Positions 49,273 to 58,456 of a stretch of 64,000 bases of DNA are shown piece after piece. A program made the translations under genes and the position numbers. This DNA is from RACS-047 sp031553855 (GTDB lineage Bacteria; Bacillota; Clostridia; Christensenellales; Pumilibacteraceae). The stretch is taken from contig JAVBKW010000013.1 of the NCBI GenBank assembly GCA_031553855.1, positions 1 to 64,000 of the forward strand. The letters are read 5' to 3'. How positions within the stretch are numbered: position 1 is the first letter of the stretch; every line of letters begins with the position of its first letter. Below the pieces are notes generated by a model. It saw only the letters and a list, made by a program, of their open reading frames with translations, searched no databases and was not told the origin of the DNA.

Positions 49273-51726
49273 ATGGATTATTTTGAAATAATAAACAAAA
49301 TGACTCTGGAAGAAAAAGCCTCGATGTTGTCGGGGAAGGATTTTTGGCAGACTAAGAATATCGACAGGCTGAATATTCCGAGTATTTTTTTAGCCGACGG
49401 CCCTCACGGAATAAGGAAACAGGCGGAGGCGGCCGATCATTTAGGCTTAAATCCGAGTTTGAAGTCAACCTGTTTTCCCACCTCTGCCACAATGGCAAAC
49501 AGCTGGGATACGGATTTAGCCGAAATAATGGGAACTGCGCTGGGAACCGAGGCCGCATATCAAAAGGTCAACGTGCTTTTAGGCCCGGGCGTAAATATCA
49601 AAAGGAATCCCCGCTGCGGCAGAAATTTTGAGTACTACAGCGAGGACCCGTATTTAACGGGCAAAATGTGTTCATCCTACATAAAAGGTATTCAATCGCA
49701 AGGGCCTGCCGCTTGCGTAAAGCATTTTGCCGCAAATAATCAGGAAGACCGCCGGATGGTCATAGATACTATCGTCGATGAGCGGGCGTACAGGGAAATT
49801 TATCTTACTGCGTTTGAAATGGCGGTAAAAGAGGGCGGCGTCAAGACGATAATGTCATCTTATAACCGCATAAACGGCGAGTACGCCAATGAAAATCCGC
49901 ATTTGCTTGTGGATATTTTGCGTAACGAATGGAATTTCGACGGCGTAGTGGTGACGGACTGGGGCGGAAATAACGACAGAGTCGCCGCGCTTAAATGCGG
50001 TAACGAGCTGGAAATGCCCACGACCGGCGGCGAGACGAACAGAGATATAATCAATGCGGTAAAAAATGGGCAGATAGACGAAAAGCTGATCGATGAAAAC
50101 TTAGAGCGTTTACTTAAACTTGTTTTTTCCACAACAAAAGCTTTAAAAGAAAACAGCGGCGGAATGGATATCGAAAAGCATCACCGTATCGCTCAAAACG
50201 CCGCCGAGTCAAGTATAGTACTGTTAAAAAACGATAATAATATCCTGCCGCTCAGTTTTAAAACGAAGGTCGCGGTTATAGGCGATTTTGCAAAAACGGC
50301 AAGGTATCAGGGCGCGGGGTCGTCGGTAGTAAATCCCGCAAGGCTGGATAATACTTTAGAGCAGCTTGAAAATTACGATTTTATTAAAACGGGCTATGAG
50401 CCGGGCTTTAAAAGATACGGTAAGAAAAATAAAGCTTTAATCAATAAGGCGTTAAAACTAGCCGATAAAGCCGAAGTAGTGCTGCTGTATATAGGGCTAG
50501 ACGAAAATACCGAGACGGAGGGCTTAGACAGGCCCGATATAAAACTGCCGCAAAATCAGATAGACGTAATAACGGCTTTAAGAAAAAAGGGCAAAAAAAT
50601 TGTTGCCGTTCTTTCCTGCGGAAGCGTTATAGAAACAGACTGGTTAAGTGACGTAGACGCGCTCATTTACGCGGGCCTTGGCGGGCAGGCCGTCGCACAG
50701 GCCGTCCTTGACGTCGTAACGGGACGAAACAACCCGTGCGGCAAATTGTCCGAAACGTTTCCCTTGCGCTACAGCGACTGCCCCTCGGCGAAAAATTTTC
50801 CCGGCGGCGACACAACGGTCGAATACCGCGAGAGTATTTTTGTGGGGTACCGTTATTACGATACGGCAAATATTCCCGTCAGGTTTGAGTTCGGATTCGG
50901 GCTTAGCTATACGACTTTTGAATACTCCGATCTGCGCGTTTCACAAAGCGGTGTGCGCTTTACTCTGAAAAATACCGGCAAGGAGCCGGGCGCGGAAATA
51001 GCGCAGCTTTATATCGGCGCAAGAAACAGTAAGGTGTTCCGGCCTAAAAAAGAATTGAAGGGCTTTGAAAAAGTCTTTTTGGAAGCGGGAGAAAGCAAAG
51101 AAGTTGATATACCGCTTGACGATTATACGTTTAGGTTTTATAATGTTGTAAGTAATTCGTGGGAAACCGAGCCGTGCGTTTACGATGTGATGATAGGCGC
51201 GTCGGTATCAGATATTAAGTTATCGGGCGAAATAGATAAAAGCCTGCAAAACGAGAGTTTCGTCCCGCCCTGCAACAAGGAGTTATTGCCCTCATATTTC
51301 AGCGGCAGAGCGGCTAACGTAGGCGCGGAAGAATTTATGACTCTTTATACAAAAGCTTTACCCGATCCAAAATATAAATTTATTAAGAAAAACCGTATTA
51401 TTGTAGACGCAAACACAACCGTTAAAGCCTTGCGGTATTCAAAAGGCTGGGCCGGCAGGCTTTTTGCGCGTGCGCTCAGGTTTTCAGATAAGCTTTTAAG
51501 GCTTATCGGAAAAGCAAAAACCGCAAATATGCTGAATCTCGGCGTTTTCAATATGCCCATAAGAGGGCTCTCGCGCATGACGGGCGGTATGATCAGCTGG
51601 GGCCAGCTTGAAGGCCTTATAATAATGTTCAACGGTAAATTCTTTAAAGGCTTAAATAAGTTTTTTAAGGAAGGCAAAATCAAAAAGAAAAGGATCAAAG
51701 CCGAAAAAAGGGCGGCTAAATTCTAA
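49273..51726 (+). CDS. GH3 beta-glucosidase-type glycoside hydrolase
   Basis: An 817-residue cytosolic GH3 enzyme: N-terminal TIM barrel with the substrate-binding KHFAANNQE segment and the nucleophile Asp229 in VVVTDWGG, an alpha/beta sandwich (SSIVLLKNDNNILPL, GAGSSVVNP), and a fibronectin-III-like domain (LKNTGKEPGAEIAQLYI). Activities in this family include beta-glucosidase, beta-xylosidase and arabinofuranosidase. The last about 100 residues form an unusual lysine-rich helical tail. The start at ATG 49273 is supported by AGGAAAT; a longer frame begins 27 nt upstream. It follows the GH2 gene at 43 bp. Confidence 0.9.
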   Translation: MDYFEIINKMTLEEKASMLSGKDFWQTKNIDRLNIPSIFLADGPHGIRKQAEAADHLGLNPSLKSTCFPTSATMANSWDTDLAEIMGTALGTEAAYQKVNVLLGPGVNIKRNPRCGRNFEYYSEDPYLTGKMCSSYIKGIQSQGPAACVKHFAANNQEDRRMVIDTIVDERAYREIYLTAFEMAVKEGGVKTIMSSYNRINGEYANENPHLLVDILRNEWNFDGVVVTDWGGNNDRVAALKCGNELEMPTTGGETNRDIINAVKNGQIDEKLIDENLERLLKLVFSTTKALKENSGGMDIEKHHRIAQNAAESSIVLLKNDNNILPLSFKTKVAVIGDFAKTARYQGAGSSVVNPARLDNTLEQLENYDFIKTGYEPGFKRYGKKNKALINKALKLADKAEVVLLYIGLDENTETEGLDRPDIKLPQNQIDVITALRKKGKKIVAVLSCGSVIETDWLSDVDALIYAGLGGQAVAQAVLDVVTGRNNPCGKLSETFPLRYSDCPSAKNFPGGDTTVEYRESIFVGYRYYDTANIPVRFEFGFGLSYTTFEYSDLRVSQSGVRFTLKNTGKEPGAEIAQLYIGARNSKVFRPKKELKGFEKVFLEAGESKEVDIPLDDYTFRFYNVVSNSWETEPCVYDVMIGASVSDIKLSGEIDKSLQNESFVPPCNKELLPSYFSGRAANVGAEEFMTLYTKALPDPKYKFIKKNRIIVDANTTVKALRYSKGWAGRLFARALRFSDKLLRLIGKAKTANMLNLGVFNMPIRGLSRMTGGMISWGQLEGLIIMFNGKFFKGLNKFFKEGKIKKKRIKAEKRAAKF

Positions 51727-51785
51727 TCGTATTTTCCTTATAGCTCAAAAAAGAGCTGTGAAATCTTGAGCAAGGAGGCAAAATT

Positions 51786-53021
51786 ATGGAAGAGAATAAA
51801 AAACCCAGAGTCGTTTTTCCTTTCGTCGAAGCGGGACTCGGCCATATTATGCCTATGAAAGCGATCGCCGACGCGTTCGAGAATAAGTATGGCGATAAGG
51901 CGGAGGTTGTCCGCACATATTTTTATCAGGATACAAAAGACCCGGATATGAAGTTTGTCGAAGACGAGCTTATCCGCGAAGTAAAGGCGCACAATAAGCA
52001 TAAATGGTGGGGCAGCCTGCACTTTTTGCTTATGCGTTTATTCGGTACGCGCCTATCGATGAAAGTACTTATGGAAGTCAGGTATAAAAGAGGCTTTCAA
52101 AAATCAATGGACTACCTTGCCGGGCTTGATCCGGATCTGATAGTAAACACGCATTTTTCAACATTATATTGTTCCTGTAAAGCAAAAGCGCAAAAACACA
52201 TTAAAGCTCAAGTTTTTGCTTATTGCCCCGATCCCGTCGTAGGCCTGCAATGGGATAACCGCGCCGACGTTATGGGGCTTTCAAGCGAGGCGGGAAAAAG
52301 GCGCGCTGCAAGAGGAATACATTTTAGTAAGAATAAGCTTGCGGTGGTCCCGTTCTTTATCCGCAAGGAAGTAGAAAGTATGGATAAAGGCAGAGCTTAT
52401 TACAGGGAACAGTTAGGCCTGCCTAAAGATAATTTCACTATCCTTCTTGCCGACGGCGCGTACGGCGCGGGTAAATTGAAGGATACGGTGTACGAGCTGC
52501 TAAAATCCGGTCAAAGGATGACGGTTGTTGCCGTTTGCGGAAAGAATGAAACGCTTTATAAAGAATTTCAGTCAGTTGTGCCGCCGGAAAATATAACTTT
52601 CGTGCCGTACGGTTTTACGGATAAGGTCCTCACATTGGCCGCCTCCTGTGATCTGTTCATGGGTAAGGCGGGAGCGAGCAATCTGGCCGAGCCCGCGTAT
52701 TTCGGCGCGCCCTCGATAGTGACGTTTTGCGCAACGCCTATTGAAAAATGGATTTGCCAGCACCATACGGCGATGGGCAACGCGGTAAAAGTCACTAACA
52801 TTAAAAAGGCCGTTAAATTAGCCGAATCGTTTGCAAAAAATCCTGAGCGTATGTCGGCTTTGCAGGAAAATTGCGCCAAGCATCACCGAACCGACGGCGC
52901 GGAGCTTTTTGCCGATATCATCTGGCAGCGGCTGAAGGCAAAAGAAGAGAACAAATCTGAAATAGTCAATGGAAATGAGAGTAGCGACCTCATTGATCGG
53001 ACGCAAAGAAATTATGTATAA
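51786..53021 (+). CDS. GT28/MGDG-synthase-like glycosyltransferase
   Basis: A 411-residue GT-B glycosyltransferase. The N-terminal part has GLGHIMPMKAIADAF (glycine-rich loop of the MGDG synthase/MurG group); the C-terminal part has LLADGAYGAGK and the donor-binding MGKAGASNLAEPAYFGAP. Such enzymes add glucose or galactose to diacylglycerol, making membrane glycolipids. Here the gene overlaps UDP-galactopyranose mutase by 8 bp, so it may use UDP-galactofuranose or feed a galactofuranosyl lipid; that is inference. GGAGG precedes ATG 51786. It lies 59 bp after the GH3 gene and may share its transcript. Confidence 0.82.
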   Translation: MEENKKPRVVFPFVEAGLGHIMPMKAIADAFENKYGDKAEVVRTYFYQDTKDPDMKFVEDELIREVKAHNKHKWWGSLHFLLMRLFGTRLSMKVLMEVRYKRGFQKSMDYLAGLDPDLIVNTHFSTLYCSCKAKAQKHIKAQVFAYCPDPVVGLQWDNRADVMGLSSEAGKRRAARGIHFSKNKLAVVPFFIRKEVESMDKGRAYYREQLGLPKDNFTILLADGAYGAGKLKDTVYELLKSGQRMTVVAVCGKNETLYKEFQSVVPPENITFVPYGFTDKVLTLAASCDLFMGKAGASNLAEPAYFGAPSIVTFCATPIEKWICQHHTAMGNAVKVTNIKKAVKLAESFAKNPERMSALQENCAKHHRTDGAELFADIIWQRLKAKEENKSEIVNGNESSDLIDRTQRNYV

Positions 53022-54114
53022 ATACGATTATTTAATAGTCGGCGCAGGGCTTTTCGGAAGCGTATGCGCGTATGAGCTTAAAAAATCCGGTAAAAAGGTT
53101 TTGGTTATAGATAAGCGCGGCCACATCGGCGGCAATTGCTATACGGAGAAAACAGAGGGAATAAACGTCCATAAATACGGCGCGCACATTTTCCATACGT
53201 CAAACAAGCAAATTTGGGATTATGTGAATCAGTTTGCCGAATTTAACAACTATATAAACTCCCCTGTCGCCGTTTATAAAGACGAACTCTACAACCTGCC
53301 GTTCAATATGAACACCTTTTCAAAAATGTGGAACATAAAAACCCCGCGGCAGGCCCGGGAAATCATAGAAAAGCAAAGAGCCGAAACAGGCGTCACAGAC
53401 CCGAAAAACCTTGAAGAACAGGCGCTTTATTTAGTGGGCAGGGATATCTACGAAAAGCTTATAAAAGGTTATACTGAAAAGCAGTGGGGCAAGCAATGCA
53501 AGGATTTGCCCGCCGACATTATCAAGCGTCTGCCGCTGAGGTTTACCTACGACAATAATTATTTTAACGATCGTTTCCAAGGCATTCCCATCGGCGGTTA
53601 CACTCAAATTTTTGAAAAACTGCTTGAGAATATAGAAGTTAAATTAAATTGCGACTATATTCAAAACCGCAAGGACTTAGAGCCGCTTGCCGGTAAAACT
53701 ATTTACACCGGCACTATCGACGGGTTCTACGGCTATATTTTCGGTAAATTAGAATACCGTTCGCTGAGGTTTGAAACAAAAGTTTTAGATGAACAAAATT
53801 TTCAGGGTAACGCAGTCGTCAACTACACCGCCGCCGACGTCCCCTATACGCGCATAATAGAACACAAGCACTTTGAATTCGGCAATCAGGAGAAAACTGT
53901 TATAACAGAGGAATATCCCGCACAAAAAACTGACGGAAACGAGCCGTATTATCCGGTCAATAATGCAGAAAATAATTTATTATTCAGTAAATACTACGAA
54001 TTGTCAAAGGCGGACAGTAACATTGTTTTCGGCGGCAGGCTAGGGCAGTACAGTTATCTGGATATGGATAAAACTATACTGTCTGCGCTAACGCTTGTAA
54101 GCCTGTTAGCATAA
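53014..54114 (+). CDS. glf: UDP-galactopyranose mutase
   Basis: A 366-residue flavoenzyme that interconverts UDP-galactopyranose and UDP-galactofuranose. The N-terminal FAD-binding motif is YDYLIVGAGLFGS; the family signatures GGNCYTE, HKYGAHIFHTSN and GYTEKQWG are present, and the C-terminal RLGQYSYLDMD block binds flavin. Length is normal for the bacterial enzyme. Translation starts at ATG 53014, within the last codons of the glycosyltransferase gene; a longer frame from 52969 would add residues absent from the family. Galactofuranose is a surface-glycan sugar, so this pair is likely biosynthetic and not part of degradation. Confidence 0.95.
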   Translation: MYKYDYLIVGAGLFGSVCAYELKKSGKKVLVIDKRGHIGGNCYTEKTEGINVHKYGAHIFHTSNKQIWDYVNQFAEFNNYINSPVAVYKDELYNLPFNMNTFSKMWNIKTPRQAREIIEKQRAETGVTDPKNLEEQALYLVGRDIYEKLIKGYTEKQWGKQCKDLPADIIKRLPLRFTYDNNYFNDRFQGIPIGGYTQIFEKLLENIEVKLNCDYIQNRKDLEPLAGKTIYTGTIDGFYGYIFGKLEYRSLRFETKVLDEQNFQGNAVVNYTAADVPYTRIIEHKHFEFGNQEKTVITEEYPAQKTDGNEPYYPVNNAENNLLFSKYYELSKADSNIVFGGRLGQYSYLDMDKTILSALTLVSLLA

Positions 54115-54208
54115 CCTTTTTTTGCCACTATAGGTTTTACTTATAGCCCTAAGGCACCCCAAGAGAATTAGTAAGTTTCCCCGAATAAGCTGATTCTTTC
54201 CTTTTTAT

Positions 54209-54246
54209 AATAGAGCAGTCCGATGGAAATCGGGCTGCTCTATTTC
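54209..54246 (+). terminator. Terminator after glf
   Basis: AATAGAGCAG pairs with CTGCTCTATT, and CCGAT with ATCGG around GGAA. The T-tail is short (TATTTC). Confidence 0.65.
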
Positions 54247-54350
54247 GGTGCGACGTCATTTTTTCTCACGCCCCGTCACATGATTTCCGTCAAAAATTCT
54301 ATTCGCGGTTTTTTGAGAAAAAAAGCCATATAAAATATAAATTTTTATTA

Positions 54351-54379
54351 TTGTTTTTATCCCGGCAATTTGATATAAT
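54351..54379 (+). promoter_or_regulatory. Promoter of the URO-D/GH109-like operon
   Basis: TTGTTT (54351-54356), 17-bp spacer, TATAAT (54374-54379). Transcription would begin near 54386, so candidate start codons at 54351 and 54378 cannot be used; this supports ATG 54432. Confidence 0.6.
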
Positions 54380-54431
54380 GTTTGAAAAGGCAAAATTTAA
54401 GCCAAAAAGACATATTTTGGCAGGGGACGTT

Positions 54432-55493
54432 ATGACCGGAAGAGAAAGAGTATTAAATGCTTTTTATAGAGTGAAGAGCGACCGCATTCCCACAGACTAC
54501 AGCGGCAACGGCGTCATAGACGAAAAGCTGAGAAAGCATTTTAAAGCAAAAGACAATTACGAGCTGTTGGATTGTCTGGGAACGGATTTGAGGCCTTTAT
54601 ACGCGCCCTATAAGGGCAGGCTTTTATTTAAAGAAAAGCCGGGGCGCAACGTTGACCCGGTTTACGGTTTTTATGTAAGGTGGGTCGAAAATCAAAGCGG
54701 AGGATATTGGGATTTTTGTGATTATCCCCTAAAAAGTGCGGATGAGGAAATTATCCGCAATTTTCCCGTTCCCGATCCGGACGATTTTGATTATGACGCT
54801 GCCGGCAGCTTGCTTTCACGCTTTGAGGGAAGGGCGGTTTATGTGGGTAACGCGGGGCAGGCTGATATAATCAACAGTACCGGCCGCGTTATGGGAATGG
54901 AAGATACTCTTGTCAATCTGCAAATCGAGGATGAGGCAACGCTAAGCTATATTAAACGCAGATGCGATATGGAGCTGAAGGTCTTAGAACGTTTAATCGA
55001 AAAATACCGGGCTAAAGTCGATTTTTTGTGGATGGGCGAGGACTTAGGCACGCAGATCGCGCCGATGATAGGCCTTGAAATGTACAGGAAAGTCCTTAAG
55101 CCTTTTCATAAGCTTTATATCGACCTTGCAAAATCATATAATTTGCCCGTAATGATACATACTTGCGGTTCAAGCTCATGGGTATATGAGGATTTTATTG
55201 AAATGGGCGTAGGCGCCGTAGACACATTGCAGCCGGAAGCTGTGAATATGTCGCCCGCTTTCCTTATGGAAAAATTCGGCAAACGCCTCAGCTTTCACGG
55301 CTGTATCTCGACCGCCGGAGCTTTAGCTTACGGAACGGCAGAGCAAGTGCGCAGTATTGTTGCCGACACGATAGAAATAATGAAACCCGGCTGCGGCTAT
55401 ATGCTCGCGCCCACCCACATGGTGCAGGATAATACGCCGCTTGAAAACGTGCTTGCAATGTTTGAAGCCGCCAAAACTTACGGCAGCTATTAA
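54432..55493 (+). CDS. URO-D-family protein (methyltransferase-like)
   Basis: A 353-residue TIM-barrel protein of the uroporphyrinogen decarboxylase superfamily, which also includes corrinoid-dependent methyltransferases (MtaA, CmuA). MTGRERVLNAF at the start, the FLWMGEDLG segment and the zinc-site-like HTCGSS motif are visible. The third zinc-ligand place, usually PGC, seems to read APTH. True HemE arginine motifs are not apparent, so haem synthesis is unlikely. Its operon also encodes a GH109-like protein, GH78-like, DUF4091 and GH106-like proteins and a second URO-D member, so a role in methylated sugar use is possible but unproven. AGGGGAC precedes ATG 54432. Confidence 0.75.
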   Translation: MTGRERVLNAFYRVKSDRIPTDYSGNGVIDEKLRKHFKAKDNYELLDCLGTDLRPLYAPYKGRLLFKEKPGRNVDPVYGFYVRWVENQSGGYWDFCDYPLKSADEEIIRNFPVPDPDDFDYDAAGSLLSRFEGRAVYVGNAGQADIINSTGRVMGMEDTLVNLQIEDEATLSYIKRRCDMELKVLERLIEKYRAKVDFLWMGEDLGTQIAPMIGLEMYRKVLKPFHKLYIDLAKSYNLPVMIHTCGSSSWVYEDFIEMGVGAVDTLQPEAVNMSPAFLMEKFGKRLSFHGCISTAGALAYGTAEQVRSIVADTIEIMKPGCGYMLAPTHMVQDNTPLENVLAMFEAAKTYGSY

Positions 55494-55547
55494 ACCGGAT
55501 ATAAAAAGTTTATATTTTGCAACAAATAACAAAATAAGAGGGATGAA

Positions 55548-56777
55548 ATGGAATTAAAACTGGGTGTTATAGGTTTGGGGCAGCGGGGAAGTTCTCTGCT
55601 TAATAATGTTTTGCTCAAATTCGGCGACGTGCGTATCACCGCCGTATCTGACGTTTTTTCGGACAGAGTCGAAAAAGCTGTTCAGGACGTTTATAAGGCG
55701 AAGGGGTTCAAGCCCGCCGGAACGACCGATTATTTTGACGTTCTAAAAAGCCCAGAAGTGGACGCGGTTCTGATATCCGCCGCTTGGGAAATGCACGCGG
55801 AAATGGCTGTAAATGCTATGGAGGCGGGTAAAATAACAGCACTGGAGGTGGGCGGGGCATATAGTACGGAAGACTGCTGGAAGCTGGTGCGCACTTATGA
55901 AAAAACCAAAACTCCGTTTATGTTTTTAGAAAACTGCTGTTATGACCGTTCGGAATTGCTCGCAACGTCGATTGTCCGCTCCGGATTGTTCGGAGAGATA
56001 GTGCATTGCTCTGGAAGCTACGGGCACGATTTACGCGCGGAAATTACCGGCGCGCCGGAGAGTAAGCATTACCGCCTGCGTAATTATATTTCGAGAAATT
56101 GCGACAACTATCCCACCCATCAGCTGGGGCCTATTTCAAAGATACTCAATATTAACCGCGGGAACAGTATGGTTTCGCTTGTATCCGTTGCGTCCAAAGC
56201 GGCGGGGCTTAAAGATTATATTAAATTAAAGGGCGATAAAATCAATCCTGCGTTAAAGGATTGCCAGTTCAGGCAGGGCGATATTGTTATTACGACGATC
56301 ACGTGCGCCAACGGCGAAACGATCACGTTGAAACTCGATACGACACTTCCCAGATTTTACGACCGGGAAATTTGCGTCAGAGGGACACGCGGAATGTATA
56401 TGCAGACGCTCAATTGCGTGTATTTGGACGGAAAGCACGAAGAAAAGTATTGGACCGGCTATGAAAACGCCAAAGACCTGTTAGATAACGCGGTAAGCTT
56501 TGAAGAAAAATACCTGCCTAAAATATGGAAGGATATCACGCAAGAGGATATCTTATCAGGGCACGGAGGAATGGACGCTATCCTTCTGCGTCAGTTCACA
56601 GATTGCGCGCTTAGCGGCAGGCCGATGCCCATAGACGTATACGACGCCGCCGCATGGATGTCTGTAAGCTGCCTCAGCGGCGAGTCGATTTCCACAGGAG
56701 GTTCTGTTGCAATCCCGGATTTCACAGGCGGCAAATGGCTGATACGCGAGCCGCAGGATGTAATAAGCTTAAAATAA
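55548..56777 (+). CDS. GH109-like Gfo/Idh/MocA-family protein
   Basis: A 409-residue protein with an N-terminal Rossmann fold (LGVIGLGQRGS) for NAD. The segments LENCCYDRSEL, SGLFGEIVHCSGSYGHDLR, YRLRNYISRN, YPTHQLGPI and NINRGN match those of NAD-dependent glycoside hydrolases of family GH109 (alpha-N-acetylgalactosaminidases). These use an oxidation, elimination and reduction cycle in which the NAD stays bound. The specificity here is unknown, because GH109-like proteins also act on other glycosides. No signal peptide, so cytosolic. AGAGGG precedes ATG 55548. Confidence 0.8.
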   Translation: MELKLGVIGLGQRGSSLLNNVLLKFGDVRITAVSDVFSDRVEKAVQDVYKAKGFKPAGTTDYFDVLKSPEVDAVLISAAWEMHAEMAVNAMEAGKITALEVGGAYSTEDCWKLVRTYEKTKTPFMFLENCCYDRSELLATSIVRSGLFGEIVHCSGSYGHDLRAEITGAPESKHYRLRNYISRNCDNYPTHQLGPISKILNINRGNSMVSLVSVASKAAGLKDYIKLKGDKINPALKDCQFRQGDIVITTITCANGETITLKLDTTLPRFYDREICVRGTRGMYMQTLNCVYLDGKHEEKYWTGYENAKDLLDNAVSFEEKYLPKIWKDITQEDILSGHGGMDAILLRQFTDCALSGRPMPIDVYDAAAWMSVSCLSGESISTGGSVAIPDFTGGKWLIREPQDVISLK

Positions 56778-56796
56778 AACATGGAGAAAGAATTAA

Positions 56797-58413
56797 ATGG
56801 CTGAGACTCGCCTAAGAGAATACATATTCCCCAAAAAGGTTATAGCCGTCGGCGGGCAGGTGGAAAATCCTGATTTTTTACTAACTGAAACAGAGAATCA
56901 AATCGGGCTGAACGAAAGTAGAACCGCCGTATTTAAAGGCAAATCATATATAATACTTGATTTTGGCAGGGAATACCAGGGCAGTTTAAGGATAAGCACC
57001 TACATTACAAAAAGCACAAATACCGATATCCGCATAAGATTAGGCGAAAGCGTATGCGAAACGTGTGCAGAACCCGGAGAGAGCGGCACATGCAGCGATT
57101 ACGCCTTGCGCGATATAACGACAAAGCTCGTTACTTTTACCGACGCCGAGTTTTGTCAGAGCGGTTTTAGATTTGCGCGCATCGATTTTTTAGACGAGTT
57201 GAACGAGACTTCAATAAAAAGTATTTGCGCCGTCTATTCGCACAGGGGCCTCAAACCCTCGGGCAGCTTTGAATGCTCGGATGAAAAGCTCAACCGCATC
57301 TTTGACGTTGCCTCACATACGGTTTATCAATGTATGCAGACGTATCTATGGGACGGCATCAAGCGCGACAGGCTTGTCTGGATCGGCGACATTTTTCCGG
57401 AAATGATCGCGATACGCGCTCTGTATGGTTTTGACGACTGCATAGAAAAATCTCTTGATTTTTGTAAAAGCCAAGCTCCGCTGCCGCTTTATATGAACGG
57501 TTTCCCCACTTATTCCGTGTGGTGGCTCATTATTTTGAACGAGTATTATAATCAAAATCAAAATTATTCATATCTGGAAAGCCAGAAAGATTACATTACG
57601 GAGCTTATAACGCAGCTAAATACTTTAGTGAACGAGGACGGCACGACGCGCCTTCCGTTCTACTTCCTCGACTGGCCGACTCACGACCAGGAAGACGAGA
57701 CCGCCGGAGTCCATGCTCTTATGATATGGGGAATGCAGCACGCCTCGCAGCTGCTCAGGCATTTAGGGCTTGACGCTTCTTTGGCAGAAAACGTGTTGAA
57801 TAAGCTTAGAAAAAAGAAGTACGGCGTTAAACGATATAAACAGGTCAAGGCTATGCAGGTGCTGTCAGGCGAAATTGAAGCTGCGGCGGCGCACGGGTTT
57901 TTAACAGAGGGCGGCGCAAAGGGCCTTTCCACGTTTATGTCCTATTTTATTCTTAAAGCGATTGCTTTAAGCGGGGATACAGATTCCGCTCTTCAAATCC
58001 TGAAAAGCTATTACGGTGGGATGCTCGAGCGCGGAGCGACTACGTTCTGGGAGGATTTTAACATAGAATGGCTTGAGGGCAGCAACCATTTGGCAGATAT
58101 GCCGGACCCAAATATAAAGAGCATACACGGCGGGTTCGGCGAGTTTTGTTATGTCGGCTTCCGTCACAGCCTTTGTCACGGCTGGTCGAGCGGGCCGGTC
58201 GCGTTTTTAACGGAATTTGTGCTGGGAATAAATATAAAGGAGCCCGGCTGCCTTAAAATAGAAATTAAACCGAACTTAGACGGCCTGACATACGCTAAGG
58301 GCACATATCCCACGCCTTACGGAAAGATCAGCGTATCGCACAGGAAAAGCAAGGACGGCAGGATTATAACAAAGGTCAAAGCGCCGAAAGAAATCGAAAT
58401 TACGTTAGCGTAG
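56797..58413 (+). CDS. Short GH78-like protein, paralogue of the one at 5197
   Basis: A 538-residue GH78-like catalytic domain, cytosolic. It is closely similar over its full length to the 557-residue protein at 5197-6870: both have 'ILDFGRE', the cysteine-bearing 'ESVCETCAE' type segment, SGFRFARIDF, YLWDGIKRDRLVWIGD (about 184-199) and FRHSLCHGWSSGPV. As in that paralogue, the general-acid Glu of the GH78 signature is replaced. It follows the GH109-like gene by 19 bp. Substrate unknown; a rhamnose-like or uronic residue is possible. Confidence 0.78.
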   Translation: MAETRLREYIFPKKVIAVGGQVENPDFLLTETENQIGLNESRTAVFKGKSYIILDFGREYQGSLRISTYITKSTNTDIRIRLGESVCETCAEPGESGTCSDYALRDITTKLVTFTDAEFCQSGFRFARIDFLDELNETSIKSICAVYSHRGLKPSGSFECSDEKLNRIFDVASHTVYQCMQTYLWDGIKRDRLVWIGDIFPEMIAIRALYGFDDCIEKSLDFCKSQAPLPLYMNGFPTYSVWWLIILNEYYNQNQNYSYLESQKDYITELITQLNTLVNEDGTTRLPFYFLDWPTHDQEDETAGVHALMIWGMQHASQLLRHLGLDASLAENVLNKLRKKKYGVKRYKQVKAMQVLSGEIEAAAAHGFLTEGGAKGLSTFMSYFILKAIALSGDTDSALQILKSYYGGMLERGATTFWEDFNIEWLEGSNHLADMPDPNIKSIHGGFGEFCYVGFRHSLCHGWSSGPVAFLTEFVLGINIKEPGCLKIEIKPNLDGLTYAKGTYPTPYGKISVSHRKSKDGRIITKVKAPKEIEITLA

Positions 58414-58456
58414 GCAAGCAAAATGCTTATATATTTGAAAAAGGATTGTAAAATAA

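Larger units (their letters stand above)
54115..54431. other. Intergenic region between glf and the URO-D operon
   Basis: There is no gene in these 317 bp. It has a terminator for the upstream transcript (54209-54246) and a promoter for the next operon (54351-54379). Confidence 0.65.

Noticed and set aside
54351..54431. N-terminal extension of the first URO-D protein
   Set aside because: A promoter with TATAAT at 54374-54379 lies over the upstream starts, and the family begins at about ATG 54432.
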